Shown: positions 1 through 16,104, counted from the first letter of the stretch. The stretch is 64,000 nt of DNA from Anas platyrhynchos (GCF_047663525.1 NC_092613.1:5853501-5917500), one strand, 5' to 3'. Translations and numbers: made by a program. Notes: a model not told the origin generated them from the sequence alone.

Positions 1-3000
1 AATGCCGGGCGGTACCGTGCCTGCGTCTGCACAGCACGGATTCCTCGACTTCTTCATTGCACTAGAAATTCAAAGTGCACCACATGCTTCAATTCAGTGA
101 TTTTTCCTTTTTTTTGGGAAGTTCTCATGCTTGTTGTATGCTCTTTTCTCCACCCCAACCCTTGAGCGATTTATAACCGAAAGGAAACCCAAGTCATATA
201 TTTTTATACGTATGCCAAGTGACTTTATGTGGAGGGAAAAGGACAAGTAATGTATTCCCCTAAACCTATCAAACTTCCATTTGAGGAAGTGACAGAAGAA
301 ATTGTTTCACTCGATGTATTAAAGTTAACTGCATTAAGCCTTAACCAAACTACTTAAATAATTCTAATTATTTTTCTAATTTCTACATGGGAAGTGTCTA
401 ACCTGTCAGCGTCGCCCCCGGGACAGCTCCAGCGGCTCTGACCCCGCAGCGCGGTGCTCTGGGAGCCTCCACATGAACCTGCCTTCACAGCATCACTGCC
501 CGGCTGGGAAATACAAAATACTCCCCGATTTCACCCAGAAAGGCTAAAAAGGATGAAATATTTCACATTTATGCGGAGCACGGTGGCAGGGCCAGGTTTG
601 CAGGCTGGGTGTGCACTGTTGGGTGAGGGCTCGCGTGTGGCTCAGCCTTGGGGCACCTGCTGGGGGCACCTCCTGCTCCCTGTGGTGTCCCCTGACCTGG
701 CTGCATGTCCCCAAGGGCTGGGACGTTCCTGGAGGTGTCGGGACGAGCACGGCTGCGTTGCTGGGGGCTCCTCACTGCGGTCCCCGAAGGGCTGGGCTGC
801 TGTTTATGTGGCTCGAATTCGCTTTGGATTGGGGAAAGCTGCCCTTGATGTTTGGGTTGCTGCCATTCACGTCCTCCTGATGAACTGTGCTGTCTGCCTT
901 GGTCCTCCTGCCCTCCTCCAGCAATCCCCAAGCTCCCCTACCTCATGAGGACATCAGAAGCAGCGAGGAGAGCCTTGGGCAGCAGCTGAGTGCGTGCGCA
1001 GCACACCCCTTACCGCCAGTCCCCGCCAGCATCCCGCACCCCCTTTACAGCTGCACCTATTTCGAGGAGGAAGGAAAAAAGAGATGCATTTTCTCATCGT
1101 TAAGGAAGACCTGATGCTGGCTGCTCTCAGAGAATCGTAACCCAGTGGGCACCTCGCTTCTCCATCCTCTGCTTCATGCTGCGCTATCGCCACCTCCCCG
1201 GAAAGCCTCGGGGATGAAAAACCGCTCGCAGCCCGTCGTTCGCAGGGGGGTTGTTTAATGTTTAAGCAACTCGGTAGGAAACTTCATGTGGGCAAGCAGG
1301 AAACCAATCGTTTATGGCTTTCAGGGTGTGCATCAGGTCTGTGTGCAAGTCATTTTTCTCATTTTTCTTCACTTTTGTGGAAAACTTCACCAGAGCAATA
1401 TCTGCGTTAAGTGACCTGGACCCTTTCGTAACTTCTTAAACCTCAATTTTGCAGGTGGTGTGGAGGTGCAAGAACAGACCAGAGTTGTTTGAACACTGAG
1501 GCAGAAGTTCTAGGGGCGCTGGGAGCAGAAATGTCACTAGTTTGGGTTTCTCCCTGGTATTTCCACCTGTGTGGAGCTCTCCAGTGTCGCAGCTTCCTCT
1601 AGTGGTCAGACCTGAAACGGTTGCAGAGTTAAAATTGGTACGAGGTTGGAAGGCCGGGGCGTTTGGTGTTTTTTTCATTCCTTCAGTTTGATTTGAGCAT
1701 TGGGCAGTAGGGATCCCTCCTGAGAGCCCTTTGGAGTCATTCCTCCTTATGGTTTTCTTTTGGTTGAAAATTCTGAAATGTGCCGTCTCTTTATTTTGCA
1801 AGGATGGATCTTGCAGGTCTTGCTTTGAGCCTTACGTGCGACTTCGCTGCGCTTTCCCAAGGAGTGCACGGACGCGTGCGTGCTCACCTGGATGGGAAAC
1901 AAACCAGGGATTTCTGCCAACTCCTCCTGTCCCACCAGCCATGGTTCTCCCCCTGCAGGGAAGACGTTCTCCGCAGAGCAGAACTCCTCACCCTTTGTGG
2001 TTGTGTCCCCAGGTCTGGATTTAAGATTGCATGATCCATTCTGCGCGCTGTGCCTCCAGCTGGTGCTGCCCAGCTGTCTGAAAGGAAAGGAACCAGCAGG
2101 TGTACGGCTGAAGCCTTCTCCAGCACCAGGCCCTGAAGCTGAGCAAATCCCTGAGATTGTTTAATTCCCAGCTTGGTTCTGCAAAGATCCCTCGCCTGGT
2201 GCCCCTCGTGCCCGGCTGTTCCATCCGTGGATGGGAACCTGGAAAAGGGGCGGTGTGCAGGCAGCTCCTGGGTTTGCTGAGACTTTCTTTGGTTCCTAAG
2301 AGGAGGTTTAGGCAACCAAACGCAGCTGGTGTGGCTCCTGCTGGAGGCTGTGGTGCTGCTTCGCTGTCCTCTGCGTGTAGGATCGAGGTTCAGGGGACGG
2401 CTGTGGAAGCAGCTGTCTGCTGTGCAGCGATGATTTGACTGACTTAACCTTTATAAGTGATTCTTGTTTGAGCTCTGAGTTAATCAACCAGAGTTTCTCC
2501 CCTGATATTTCTTCCCCGGTGACTGCATAAAGAGATCTACCCTTCCCTTTCCCAGGAACCTGCTGGGAGGTGTGTAGCTTCCCATGGCTCCCAGTCGTTG
2601 TTTGTTGTGGGAGGGTTTTTCGTTTTCTTTTCTAATTTTAACCCGTTTTAATGTGCCTGCTTTCCCCTTGAGAAAAGGTGGCCTGATTATTTGTGAGCTG
2701 GATCTGCCTTACAGGGAGGGGGGTGGCGAAGGAGAGGCTGGCTTGTGAGGGTTAAGGGATCAATATTTCTGCGGATTTTGATTGTCTCAGTACTAAGTGT
2801 CACTTTTCTTACCTAAGCCATGCTGTCCTCCGGGACAAAACCCAAACCCAGCTTCAGCTCCTGCTGTCCTTCTTTCCAGCGAGCGATTACCGACCAAATA
2901 CCTCCGATCCCCAGGACCCTGTCTCGCACCAGCAGGGCTCCCACCTCGGGTTCTGCCCCGCGTCTCCTTTCCCCGTGCCTCAGTTTCACCGGGGCAAAAC

Positions 3001-3850
3001 GGGGAAGGCGGCGGCGACCTCCTTGGTGTGCTGATGCCTGTGAGATCCGAGGGAGAGCGTTGCGGCAGGGCTTGGTACTCCGGCTGTATGTTCTCTTAGC
3101 CATTTTCTCCCCAAATCCTTCCCCTGTCCCTCCACATTACGCTGCTCAGCCCTCGTGGGTCGTTATTTTGACTGTGAAATAACATTAACGAGCGATTGTT
3201 AATGAGCATTGTTGCCTCATCGTGGTCCAAATTCAGCTTCCAGGGGGCTGCAGCCAGTCTTACTGGGAAGTTTCTCTTTCCCCCAAACGTGGCTCCTGGT
3301 GAAATGCTGCGCGCAGGTAGCAGAACAGGTTCAGATTCCTGTTACCAAACAGGACCAAAGGTTGAATACATTAGGGGAAATCCCGAGAGCTTTGAAGTTG
3401 CCAATTACGAGCCGGGGTGTAGAAAAAAGTTAATTCTTCAGAAGGGGCCTGATTTGTTTTCTCTTCCCTAAGTGAATGTGATTTTTTCAAGTTGAAAGAC
3501 CCAGATGCATCCGTGTTATCTCGAGCTCTTCTCCCACGTGGTTCTCCGTGTTGTTCCTTGTTACTGCTGTCTCTGATACCGAACATTTTCGATGCGGCAG
3601 AAAAACGAAGGTGCTCCGGGGCTCCGGCCACCGGGGCCTGGGTGGATCTTAGCGGAGGGGTTGATCCCGCTGTGTAATTGCTTCTTCGGGTTATTCCTCT
3701 GGGCATCCATTTGGTCCCTCTTTATATCTCATCCGGGTGTAACCGTAAAGGCGAAGAACAGTAGCAGTGCTGTGTGACCCGAGGAGTGCTCATGTCTTAC
3801 CTTAACGTGCACTACGAATGTATACAGAATAAACAGAATATGACGATTAG
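1..3850 (+). other. Probable 3' UTR or terminal part of an upstream plus-strand gene
   Basis: No coding exon, conserved motif or RNA gene is recognisable here. The stretch is moderately AT-rich and closes with an AATAAA at 3828-3833, followed by a G/T-rich element (about 3855-3875), which is what a plus-strand polyadenylation site looks like. The simplest reading is that some or all of it is the long 3' UTR of a gene starting before the window. From human synteny the neighbour beyond PGC is FRS3, with USP49 and others further out, but nothing in the sequence identifies it. Where the UTR begins is unknown, and part could be last intron. Confidence 0.35.
3828..3833 (+). terminator. Poly(A) signal AATAAA of upstream gene
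   Basis: Canonical AATAAA hexamer followed about 25-40 bases later by a GT/T-rich downstream element. It is the best candidate for the end of the unseen upstream plus-strand transcript. Confidence 0.4.
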
Positions 3851-3859
3851 CCGCTGGTC

Positions 3860-6060
3860 GTGTCCTTTTTATTTAACACTGACTGCTTGGAGGGGGGACG
3901 GGATGGATGAAGTCAACCTTCTCCTGCCCGTGGCCTCTCCAAGCCCACCTCGTGTCCTGCAATTTGCCCTTTTTCACCCTTTTTGGGCCCACAGCATGGC
4001 TGTGGCATGCCTGATGTCTTCAGGACCAGTTGTCCTGGTGCAGCTCAATCCAGGCTTCTGGCAGCGTTTGCTTTCCAGGTCTCCTTCCCGTGATGGAATT
4101 ACCTCAGCGCTGCTTTTACCTTAAGCATCTCTTCTGCTGTCTCCCGAATTTGTTGGCTTTGAACACCTCACCAGCTGCGGAGCAGAGTGGAGCAGGCTGA
4201 AACTCTGCATGACCCGTGTGTAACCTGGGACGTGCCACCAGGATTGCACAAAAAGGCAATCCCCCCACCCCCCAACACAATTTTATGAACTCCAGTTTTA
4301 AAAGGCTGGGAGTTTTCCATCCAAATTCTGCTTTTTGAGCCTTCAGGGCGCTCGCTTTTGAGTTTTGCAGATAAACGTAGGTGTTCAACCTGTTTTTGTT
4401 TTTTTTTTTTTTTTTTTGGTTTTTTTTTTTTTGGGAGCTTGATCTTTGAGAAGAAAGGAACAAAGCAGCTATTTCGACCTAAAAGCGGCTATATTGAACT
4501 CTGTCACAGTTCTATAAGGGAAATTACCCACCTCTGAGCGATTCCTGTCGGTGGTAACCCACCCCCAGCCGACCTCTTTACTAAAACCACATTTTTTAAA
4601 GGTGACAGTAAATGATGCATCTCCCATCGTGACCAGGCACAGCCGGGTGCCTTGTCCCTGCTCTTGTGGACTCCAAAGGTGAGACACAGGTTAAATAAAA
4701 GAGCAATTAGCTCCCCGTGGAAGGTTTGGTCACCTCACGTCGCCGGTCAGTCGTGTCCTTTTTGTCCCCCTGTTGTTTTGGCCAGGGGGAGAACAGTTGC
4801 TGCTGTTTGTGCCAATCCTCGGTGATAAGATAATGTTTGAGTTAAAAGATATTTTGTCCTTCTGATAATAAGCCAGGACACGAAATATTTGACACATGAT
4901 GTGTTCCTAAACTGAACTGCTGAGGGGGAGAGGGCTGATGCTGCAGACAGCTCCCCACGACCCTATTCTTTCTCCTTTTGCCCCAGGGAGGGGTAAATGT
5001 GTGTCCCAGGGTGGAGCAGCTCCTGCTTACTGCTGCTGGTGGTCAAAAACATCCTCTTGGGCAGCTTGAAGAAACTAGAAAGGAAATAATTCAACGTGGC
5101 CTTTAGGAACAGAAAAAAAAAAATAGGGCAAAATGCAATAAATTTGGGAAATAAAATTAGAAACTTGTGCGCAGGCAGATGCCTTTATCCTAACCTCTGC
5201 TGGCTGGTGGCCAGGGGTTCCCTCTGTGGGATAACTCCGTAGCTTCACGTTTGTTTGAGCAGGGGACTGAGCTCGGTGCAGAAATGTTTGGCTGAGGCTC
5301 TGAAACCACCGAGTCTTCTGCAGGATCTTTTTTTTTTAGGGCACAGCCATCGCTGGCGGGTCCTCGTGGACCAGCCTTCCATCGAGACAAGCGTCAGGAG
5401 GAAAGCACGAAGGTGCCTTGGGTTCTGCCACCGCTTTTTGTCCAAATTATAGCAAAGAGGAGTGAGTTGTGGGGTAACGTGCACAGCTTAACCCCTCGGT
5501 GCATGGAAGTCCCTCCTGAAAGCTCATCCCCAGCAGGAGCCCAGTTAAAAACCACTAACAGGGCCCTCTGTGTCGTCCTAAGAGCGCAATCCTTCGTGCA
5601 TGGAGTCTCCTCTGCAAGCCCGTGGGTTTCTCTCATCCAGGGTCATTTTGGGACTTTCTAACGTGCTAGAGGTAAGAGCGGGAATGGAAACAGGAGATAA
5701 CACAACTGCTGATAACCCATGTTAATCTTTCCAGCCTCTTCCTGGAAACCCTTTTTCATTTCTCTTTCAAGGAAGTCTTTGATAGCCCTATCGAATCCAA
5801 AAGGAGTTGAGTAGCCGCGAACTCGACTCTTGCAGGTTTGGATTATTCCCAAGAAGTTGTTCTTATCGGCTTTTTTTTCTTTTTTTTCACCGTTGTTTTT
5901 CAAAAAATAGCTTGTAGGTACAATGGCAGTAGCCACTGGTGTTTGACTTCAGAGTTTTCAAAATATTCCTTAGCGCTGTGGGAAAGTCTCGTGCAAATAT
6001 TTTGGGTGCGCTGATAAACCTCAGGCATGCGTGGGACCCTGATGCAGGGAGATAGCGAGC
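3860..6060. other. Intergenic spacer before gastricsin copy 1
   Basis: No gene found. It contains a pair of long T runs (about 4397-4432), an A-rich patch (about 5110-5160) and the proximal upstream region of gastricsin copy 1. Open frames here are short and show no protein-family signature. Confidence 0.5.
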
Positions 6061-6069
6061 GTTTGGGGG

Positions 6070-6076
6070 TATATAA
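6070..6076 (+). promoter_or_regulatory. PGC: TATA box of gastricsin copy 1
   Basis: TATATAA lies 60 bases upstream of the initiating ATG (6136). This places transcription start near 6100 and gives a 5' UTR of about 35 bases, which is usual for pepsinogen-family genes expressed in gastric chief/oxyntico-peptic cells. GATA-type motifs (TTATC, AAGATA) occur further upstream. Their use is inferred from the known role of GATA factors in the proventriculus. Confidence 0.75.
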
Positions 6077-6135
6077 GGGTGTGCTGTGGGGCTTCAAAGG
6101 TCTCCTCGGAAGCTGCCAGCAAAGGGAAGATCACC

Positions 6136-9839
<3,704 letters not shown>

Positions 9840-9999
9840 GCAGCCCCGGGGACCCCGCTGACCCCGTCGCTGCTCGCCCTGGCTCCATGTCCCAGCTCCT
9901 CGCGCCTCCACGTGCTGGAGCATCTCCTTCCCTGCAAAACCCCCTTTACTTAGACGGCTCTGTTGGAAATTGCTTTCTTTCCAAAGGGCACTACAAAGA

Positions 10000-10005
10000 A
10001 ATAAA
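10000..10005 (+). terminator. PGC: Poly(A) signal of gastricsin copy 1
   Basis: AATAAA lies 161 bases after the stop codon, followed by a T-rich tract (10039-10050). This implies a short 3' UTR of about 180 bases. Confidence 0.8.
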
Positions 10006-10084
10006 AGTCCGTAAAAGTAAGATAAAGCACGTGTGCTTTTTTTTTTTTTCATAATGTGTATTTTCCTGTTCTTGGTACAAACGA

Positions 10085-10142
10085 GCCTGAGAATATTCTC
10101 ATATTCATATGAGAATATGAATATGAATTCTCATATTCAATG
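10085..10142. repeat. AT-rich inverted repeat just after copy 1
   Basis: A run built from ATTCTCAT/ATGAGAAT units in both orientations (GAATATTC, ATATTCATAT, ATGAATTCTCAT) can fold into overlapping hairpins. It sits about 60 bases past the copy 1 cleavage site. It may be a simple palindromic AT repeat; a role in termination is only a guess. Confidence 0.55.
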
Positions 10143-10144
10143 AG

Positions 10145-12385
10145 AGCAGATGAAAACAGCCAACTGCTCCAGGCAGACTCCACGTTAAACCAAGCACAAG
10201 GGCACAAGGGCCCTTGTTATTTAGCTAAAGGAATCTTAGAAAGCGGCCAGGCGTTAGGCAAACGAACATCTCAGGCTTGAAATGTTTGGGGTGGCCAGGA
10301 CACCTGCTGATGGCTCCTCTCTTGCTGTTCTTGCACTGTCAGGGCTGTGGATTTCCGCTGTCTGCTCTGCAAGGAGCTGGCAGGGCTCGTGGCTGAGCTG
10401 GGATGTTACACCAACGCTTTTGGAAAGGAAACCAGAAGTGAGAAGAGGGACACGGTCAGATCCTGCTGAGAGGAGATGCCCTGTGCCCAGCAGTGCAGGT
10501 GAGGGCTGCCCCGTGCAAGGACACACGGCCACCGATGTCAGAAGCTGCAACCCCCTGGTTTGCCTAAATCCCTCAGCAAACAAGCCCCATCTAACATTTT
10601 TTGGGGTCAAAAAGTGCCAAAAGTAGAATGTTTGTGCATGCTGTAGAGGGCACCTTATTCCTTTGTCTGGTGGCAAGCCCGAGTCCCCGTGGGGACCTGC
10701 AGATAACACTCGGTATATTGACGTTTTGATAACCGATCTTTGCTTTCAGCCAGAATTTGCCTTTTATCCAATCTTAATAAGTTGATCTTTCTATCAATCC
10801 TGCTGGCAAACAAGATAATTGCTTTACTACAGTCTCAATATCCAGCAAAGGACACGCGCTTCCCTGTGCTCCCGGGAGAGTGAAATATGTGCACAGCGCC
10901 GACACGGGATGAGCGCCGCGGCTGATAACGGAGGGCAGCGAGGAGCCGGGCTGCTCGGCGCAGGGTCCTGGGGGGGCACGGGATGCTGAGCTGTGGGGTC
11001 ATCCCCTCCAGGCTGGGTTTGTCTTGGCCAGGCCCTGCTGCGGCTCCTGGAGGTGTCCTGGTGCCGCGGGCGAGTCTGCAGGATGGCACAGGGGCAGGGC
11101 GAGGATGTGAGTTGTGTTCAGCTCAACACAAATTGTTTTTTAGCAGGGGGGGATGCTGGATGTCACGGAGAGTGGTTATGTAGCTGTGGGATTCCCCACC
11201 TGGTTATCCCCCAGGATGCTTTAATGGGGTAAAGCATCGTGCTCAGCAGCTGCCCGCACGCTTCTGGGCAGAGTCACAAAAAGACGCAGGGTTCAGCTGC
11301 CCCCATGGGGACCGACTGCCCTGGGGTGACATCCCGGTGTCACCCGGTCACGTACCGCCACCCGTGCTCCTGTAGGAAGTCCCATAGGTGCGGCTTTATC
11401 CAAAACTTCTCAGTTTTCCCGCTGCTAGAAAATATTTAGGTGATAACCCCAAACGCTTTGGTCCATTTGCTCTGGTTGTTGGCCGTTTGGGAGATCCATT
11501 TGTGGGTCTCTTTTTTCACAGGGAAAAAAAATAATAATAAGAAAAAAAAAAAAAGCAAACCAGCAATTTCCTGACCTTCAGTGCCGGGGTGAGGACCCCA
11601 CGTGTGAAGCTGCATCTTCATGCCCCGGAGCTCTCCCTCCGCAGGGCGTTAGCTGTCCCTGAGGCAGGTAGCAAGCACTACAGCTTCTTTTCAACCCAGT
11701 ATGAAGCCCATCCATTGTTCCTCATATATATATATTTATTTTTTTTTAAGTGATTTTTGTCCTAACCAGTGTGAAAGCAGATGGAAATCAGCTGGACTTG
11801 GGCAGCGGAGGACTCTGAAGCTGCTGAAGGAGCGGAGAAGGACGGAGCAGGAGGCAGAAGGGCGCTGAGGCCACCTAGGAGGGGGCAGGAGAAGGAACCT
11901 GGTGGGCTCACCGAGCCCCTGGGTGGGCAGCAGAGCAGCACAGGTCTGCGACCAGCTCTGGAAAAGCCTCGGCTCCAGCACCCGCTGCTCCTCCACGCCA
12001 GAAGCTCCTCGTGGCAGAGCTGGGTCTGCCGGGGTGGCTGAAAGGGAGGCAAAAGAGCCCCGAGGTTCCTCCCCGCGCTGCGAGCTGTGAGCGCCTTTGT
12101 TTTGGGCAAGGTGGAACAGGTTTGAGAGAAAACGGCTCCAGCGTGCTGACTTTTTGATAACTCCTCTCCCCGCTGCGATAAGAAGTGGCCCCTTAACCGC
12201 TGGCGATGCTTTGATGTGGCCACTGAAGGCGCGAGTCGCTCTGTTCTCATCTGGGCGCCTCGCTAAGGACACAAAATTCCCCAGCTCCTCGTGGCCCCAA
12301 ATACAAAGAAACCCTTCAAGCCGGGGTTACGGGTTCTGCTAATGGAAAACAGAGGTCAGCAGATAAGGGGGGGGGTCACTGCTGG
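10145..12385. other. Spacer between gastricsin copies 1 and 2
   Basis: No gene found. The stretch around 10730-10830 holds several GATA-type sites (GATAA, TTATC, AGATAA), and more lie close to copy 2 (about 12150-12185 and 12360). These could be gastric enhancers. An A/T-rich microsatellite-like patch lies at about 11520-11555, with TATATATA at about 11725. Confidence 0.4.
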
Positions 12386-12389
12386 CTGT

Positions 12390-12395
12390 TATAAA
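12390..12395 (+). promoter_or_regulatory. TATA box of gastricsin copy 2
   Basis: TATAAA lies 81 bases before the chosen ATG (12471) and directly after an AGATAAGG GATA site (12361-12368). Expected transcription start is near 12420, so both the 12444 and 12471 ATG codons would be in the mRNA. Confidence 0.75.
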
Positions 12396-12470
12396 GCCGG
12401 GGAGCCCGGGTGGCTCACCCAGCTGCTGCAGCCTGCGGAGGGGATGCGCGGAGCCGGGGGTGCCCGCACC

Positions 12471-15400
12471 ATGAAGTGGCTCGTCCTGGCCGTGCTGTGC
12501 CTCCAGCTCTCGGAGGGGGTGGTGAGGTGGGTCTGGGGGAGCGGGGAGAGCTCAGCAAGCAGAGCCCGGCTGGGTTTGTAGCCCCCGTGTGCTGTGCTAC
12601 CCGAGGATAAGGTGTTTTCGTGCGCATCTGGCCTCGTGCCTCGCCATAAGCCATCGTCCTGCACCAGCACCAGCCCAGGATGCGCCCCTGGCCAGGAGGG
12701 GACCCTGGAGAAGCACCCAGCAGCCGAGCAGAGGGCTCACGGCTCCTGGAGGAGGCATCATTTGAAAATGCCCAGCCTCCTGATGTCCTGCTTTTTAATT
12801 TATTTTTTAATTTCTCCCTCTGTGCAGGATCCAGCTGAGGAAATACAAGTCCGCACGGGAGTTGATGAGGGAGGCGGGCGTGCTGAAGGACTACCTGAAG
12901 AAAATGAAGCATGACCCAGCCAGGAGATACCACTTCGGTCGGAGCTACCTCGTGCACGAGCCCATGGCCAGCCATCTGGATGTGAGTACAGGTCCCCCTT
13001 CGCTTCCAGCTGTCGGAGCAAGCTGTCTGCCCGTGGGCCTCCAGGGCCGTGAGATTTCTTCGTCTCGCTCCTTTTTAAGCTTCTACGTGAGATTTTAGAC
13101 AAGTTTTCTCCCAGCTGAGTCAGCAGCCCGAAAATCTCCGCTTTTCTCTCTGCACCAAAAGAAATATTTCATGTCACTTTATCTGGGAGCAAAAGCAGGG
13201 TGGGCGTTCAGTCCCTCCCTCCTACCGTGCTGCTGTAAGGCTGAGCCTGGGTTTTCCAGCATCCCTGACAAGTGTTGGGTCCCAACACGGGGCTGGGAGG
13301 TGAAAACCTGTCCCGGGGCCGTGGGGACGTCGTGCCTCTCATCCGCAGTCCTCCTTCTTCGGGGAGATCAGCCTCGGGACCCCCCCGCAGAGCTTCCTGG
13401 TGCTCTTCGACACCGGCTCCTCCAACCTCTGGGTGCCCTCCACCCTGTGCCAGACGGCGGCTTGCAGTGAGTACCAGCAGGGGCGATGCTTGCCTTGCAC
13501 AAAGCCCCCGGAGCACAGCATAGTCCCAGCACACGGGAAAAATCACCACGGCAGCCCCAAAAGTATCCCCGGTGCCTTTCTGGGGCTTTCTGAGGACACG
13601 GAGCCTGTTCCTTTATGTGGCTGGCTAATGACGGTGTCCAAATCTCTGCGGGTGTCCTCAGGGTGCTGAAATCACAGCGCTGGTGCTTGGCTCTCCATGG
13701 ATGGAGGAAGGGGAGAGCAGAGTCGGTGCCCGCTCTCCCGTGGGTCTCATCCACTGGCACTCGCTGGCTGCGGGGCAGCCGTGGGGATTTAAGAGCTCAC
13801 ACTGGGAACCTGACGGGGTTATGGTCATTCCCTCGAGGGGATGCAGACAAAGCAGGGATGCAAAACCTTAGAAACAGCCGCAGGGCAGATCCCCAGCCCG
13901 CCCTGCTCCCTCCCTGGGCGTCATCCTGCAGCCCCCCCGGTGTGATATCGGATGGTGGCATCCCCAGGAGCTCCCTCACCTCCTCTCTCACGCAGAAAAT
14001 CACGCCACGTTCGACCCCAGCGCCTCCTCCACCTTCGTCAACAACGGCCGGACCTACACCCTGAGCTACGGCAGCGGCTCGCTGACGGTGCAGCTGGGCT
14101 ACGACACGCTGAAGGTGGGCGCAGCCCTGCTCCGGCGGAGTTCCCCGATGGAAAGAGCCTGGGGGGTGGCTTTCGGGCAGGTCTCGTGTCTCTTGTAGAC
14201 AAGATTTGCACAAACCAGGTCCTGAGATGGGTAGGAGCAGCATAAAGGGGTTATTGAGCCCTTTAGTTACCCAGCTGGGGTTCTATCTTTTTTTTTTTTA
14301 GCATGATTCCTAGTGGTTTTTCCAGGTGCCCGGTGCTATTTCCACCAGCTGTGAGCTTGCCGTGTGCTCCCCGGGCTTGCACTCTTTGGCTTTGCACCAC
14401 CACGGCTGACGTGGCACCCCATTCCCCTCCAGATCCAGAACATCAAGGTCAAACACCAGGAGTTCGGGCTGAGCAAGAACGAGCCCTCCGAGCCCTTTTA
14501 CTATGCCCAGTTCGACGGGATCATGGGCATGGCTTACCCCTCGCTGGCCGTGGGAGGGACGCCCACCGTGCTGCAGGGCATGCTGCAGCAGAACCAGCTC
14601 ACCCAGCCCATCTTCAGCTTCTACTTCTCCCGGTAAAACCCTCCTGCAGGTCCCACGTCCGTGCGTGTGTCCCTCCGATTGTCCCCACGCTGCTCCCTCG
14701 GGAATTTATCCCTCTGACCCGTGCGCATCGCGGCTTTCTGGATCTCCTTGTGCCGCCCTAACCCCGCTGTTTTCGCAGCCACCCCACCTACAACTACGGG
14801 GGGGAGCTCATCCTCGGAGGAGTGGACAAGAGGCTGTACACCGGGGAGATCGTGTGGGCGCCGGTGACCCAGGAGCTGTACTGGCAGGTGGCGATTAACG
14901 AGTGAGTTGCGTTCGTCCCTGCCGGGCATCACCCACTCGGGAAACCCAGCCTTGAGTTTTGCATCTCGGAGGCTCCCAGGCTTTCGGACCCAGCCAAGAT
15001 GGGCTGTGCTGCCCGTGGGTGCTTAAAGCGACTCCTTTCTTCCTTTTCTCCCCCCAGGTTTGCCATCGGAGGGTCGCCCACGGGCTGGTGCAGCCGGGGC
15101 TGCCAGGCCATCGTGGACACGGGGACGTTCCTGCTCACGGTGCCCCAGCAGTACCTGAACAGATTCCTGCAGGCCGTGGGCGCCCAGGAGACCAGCTACG
15201 GGGTAAGTGCAGGGCTGGCTTCGGAGGTGGGCACGGAGCAGGGGAGGGTTGTGAGAAAGCCAGAAACTCTGGGTTTGAACAGATATTGCAAAAAAAAAAA
15301 CACGGTGTCTGCAGAGCACGGTGCTGGAGGCAGCCTGGTGCACGGCCAGGGCTCTGCGCACCTCTTGTGGTCGGTGCTGCTCCAGCCCTAAGCTCTCCAT

Positions 15401-15961
15401 CACCCTAAGCAAGCTCCCCATCACCGTGAGCTCCCCATCACCCCAAGCTCCCCGTCACCCTGAGCTCCCCATCACCCTAAGCTCCCCGTCACCCTGAGCT
15501 CCCTGCCACCTTCTCTCCCCAGTACGCCGTTGAATGCAGCCAGATCCACAGCTTGCCCACCATCACCTTCGTCATCAACGGCACGGCGCTCCCGCTGCGC
15601 CCCTCTGCCTACGTCCTCAACGTATGTATCAGCCAGCAGCCTCACCCTGCTGGGTCCCGAAGGGAAAGGACCTGGTGTTTTTTTTTTGGGGGGGGGATGG
15701 TGATGCTCTCCCTCCCTGTACGAGCAATCCCACCCCGCTGCAGGGTGCTGGAGCTTTCCTAGGCCCTGACTCCCCGTTATTCCCCCTTTGCAGAGCAATG
15801 GTTACTGCACCCTTGGCATCGAGGCCACCTACCTGGGCTCCCAGTATGGGCAGCCGCTCTGGATTTTGGGTGACGTCTTCCTCAAGGAGTATTACACCGT
15901 CTTCGACATGGCGAAAAACCGCGTCGGCTTCGCCCCATCGGCGGAGAGGAGGAGGCAGTGA
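12471..15961 (+). CDS. Gastricsin-like aspartic protease precursor, copy 2 (divergent)
   Basis: Nine coding exons with the same phases as copy 1: 12471-12526, 12828-12981, 13349-13466, 13996-14114, 14433-14632, 14779-14901, 15058-15202, 15523-15621, 15794-15961; intact 393-aa frame. Signal peptide [16 protein letters not shown] is followed by a basic prosegment ([18 protein letters not shown]). Both catalytic motifs are present ([23 protein letters not shown]), as are the flap tyrosine and all six disulfide cysteines. It should be a secreted acid protease zymogen. Three oddities: the residue after the second DTGT is Phe where the family normally has Ser; the flap reads [13 protein letters not shown] where copy 1 has [13 protein letters not shown], so Gly becomes Val; and the tail ends in PSAERRRQ instead of ATAV. 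NGT in exon 8 is a possible N-glycosylation site. An in-frame ATG at 12444 would add nine residues before MKW, but 12471 has the family start and a better context. It could be a gastricsin paralogue with altered specificity; loss of activity is not implied, since both Asp remain. Confidence 0.92.
15405..15510 (+). repeat. ~20-bp minisatellite in copy 2 intron 7
   Basis: About five imperfect units of the type AGCTCCCCATCACCCTA run almost to the exon 8 acceptor at 15522. The tandem array supplies part of the C-rich tract before the acceptor. Confidence 0.75.
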
Positions 15962-16076
15962 AATCCAGCGAGCCTTGCTGGAGTGCTGTGGGGTCCCTAT
16001 GGGGCTTTTTGACCCCTTTCGTGCCCTCTGCCTCTCCAAGGTTTCTGTGTGAGGTTGTTCTCTGTCTCCCGTTGCC

Positions 16077-16082
16077 AATAAA
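16077..16082 (+). terminator. Poly(A) signal of gastricsin copy 2
   Basis: AATAAA lies 116 bases after the stop codon. The 3' UTR is therefore about 140 bases, similar to copy 1. Confidence 0.8.
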
Positions 16083-16104
16083 CCACAGCACCTGCAAGTG
16101 CCTC

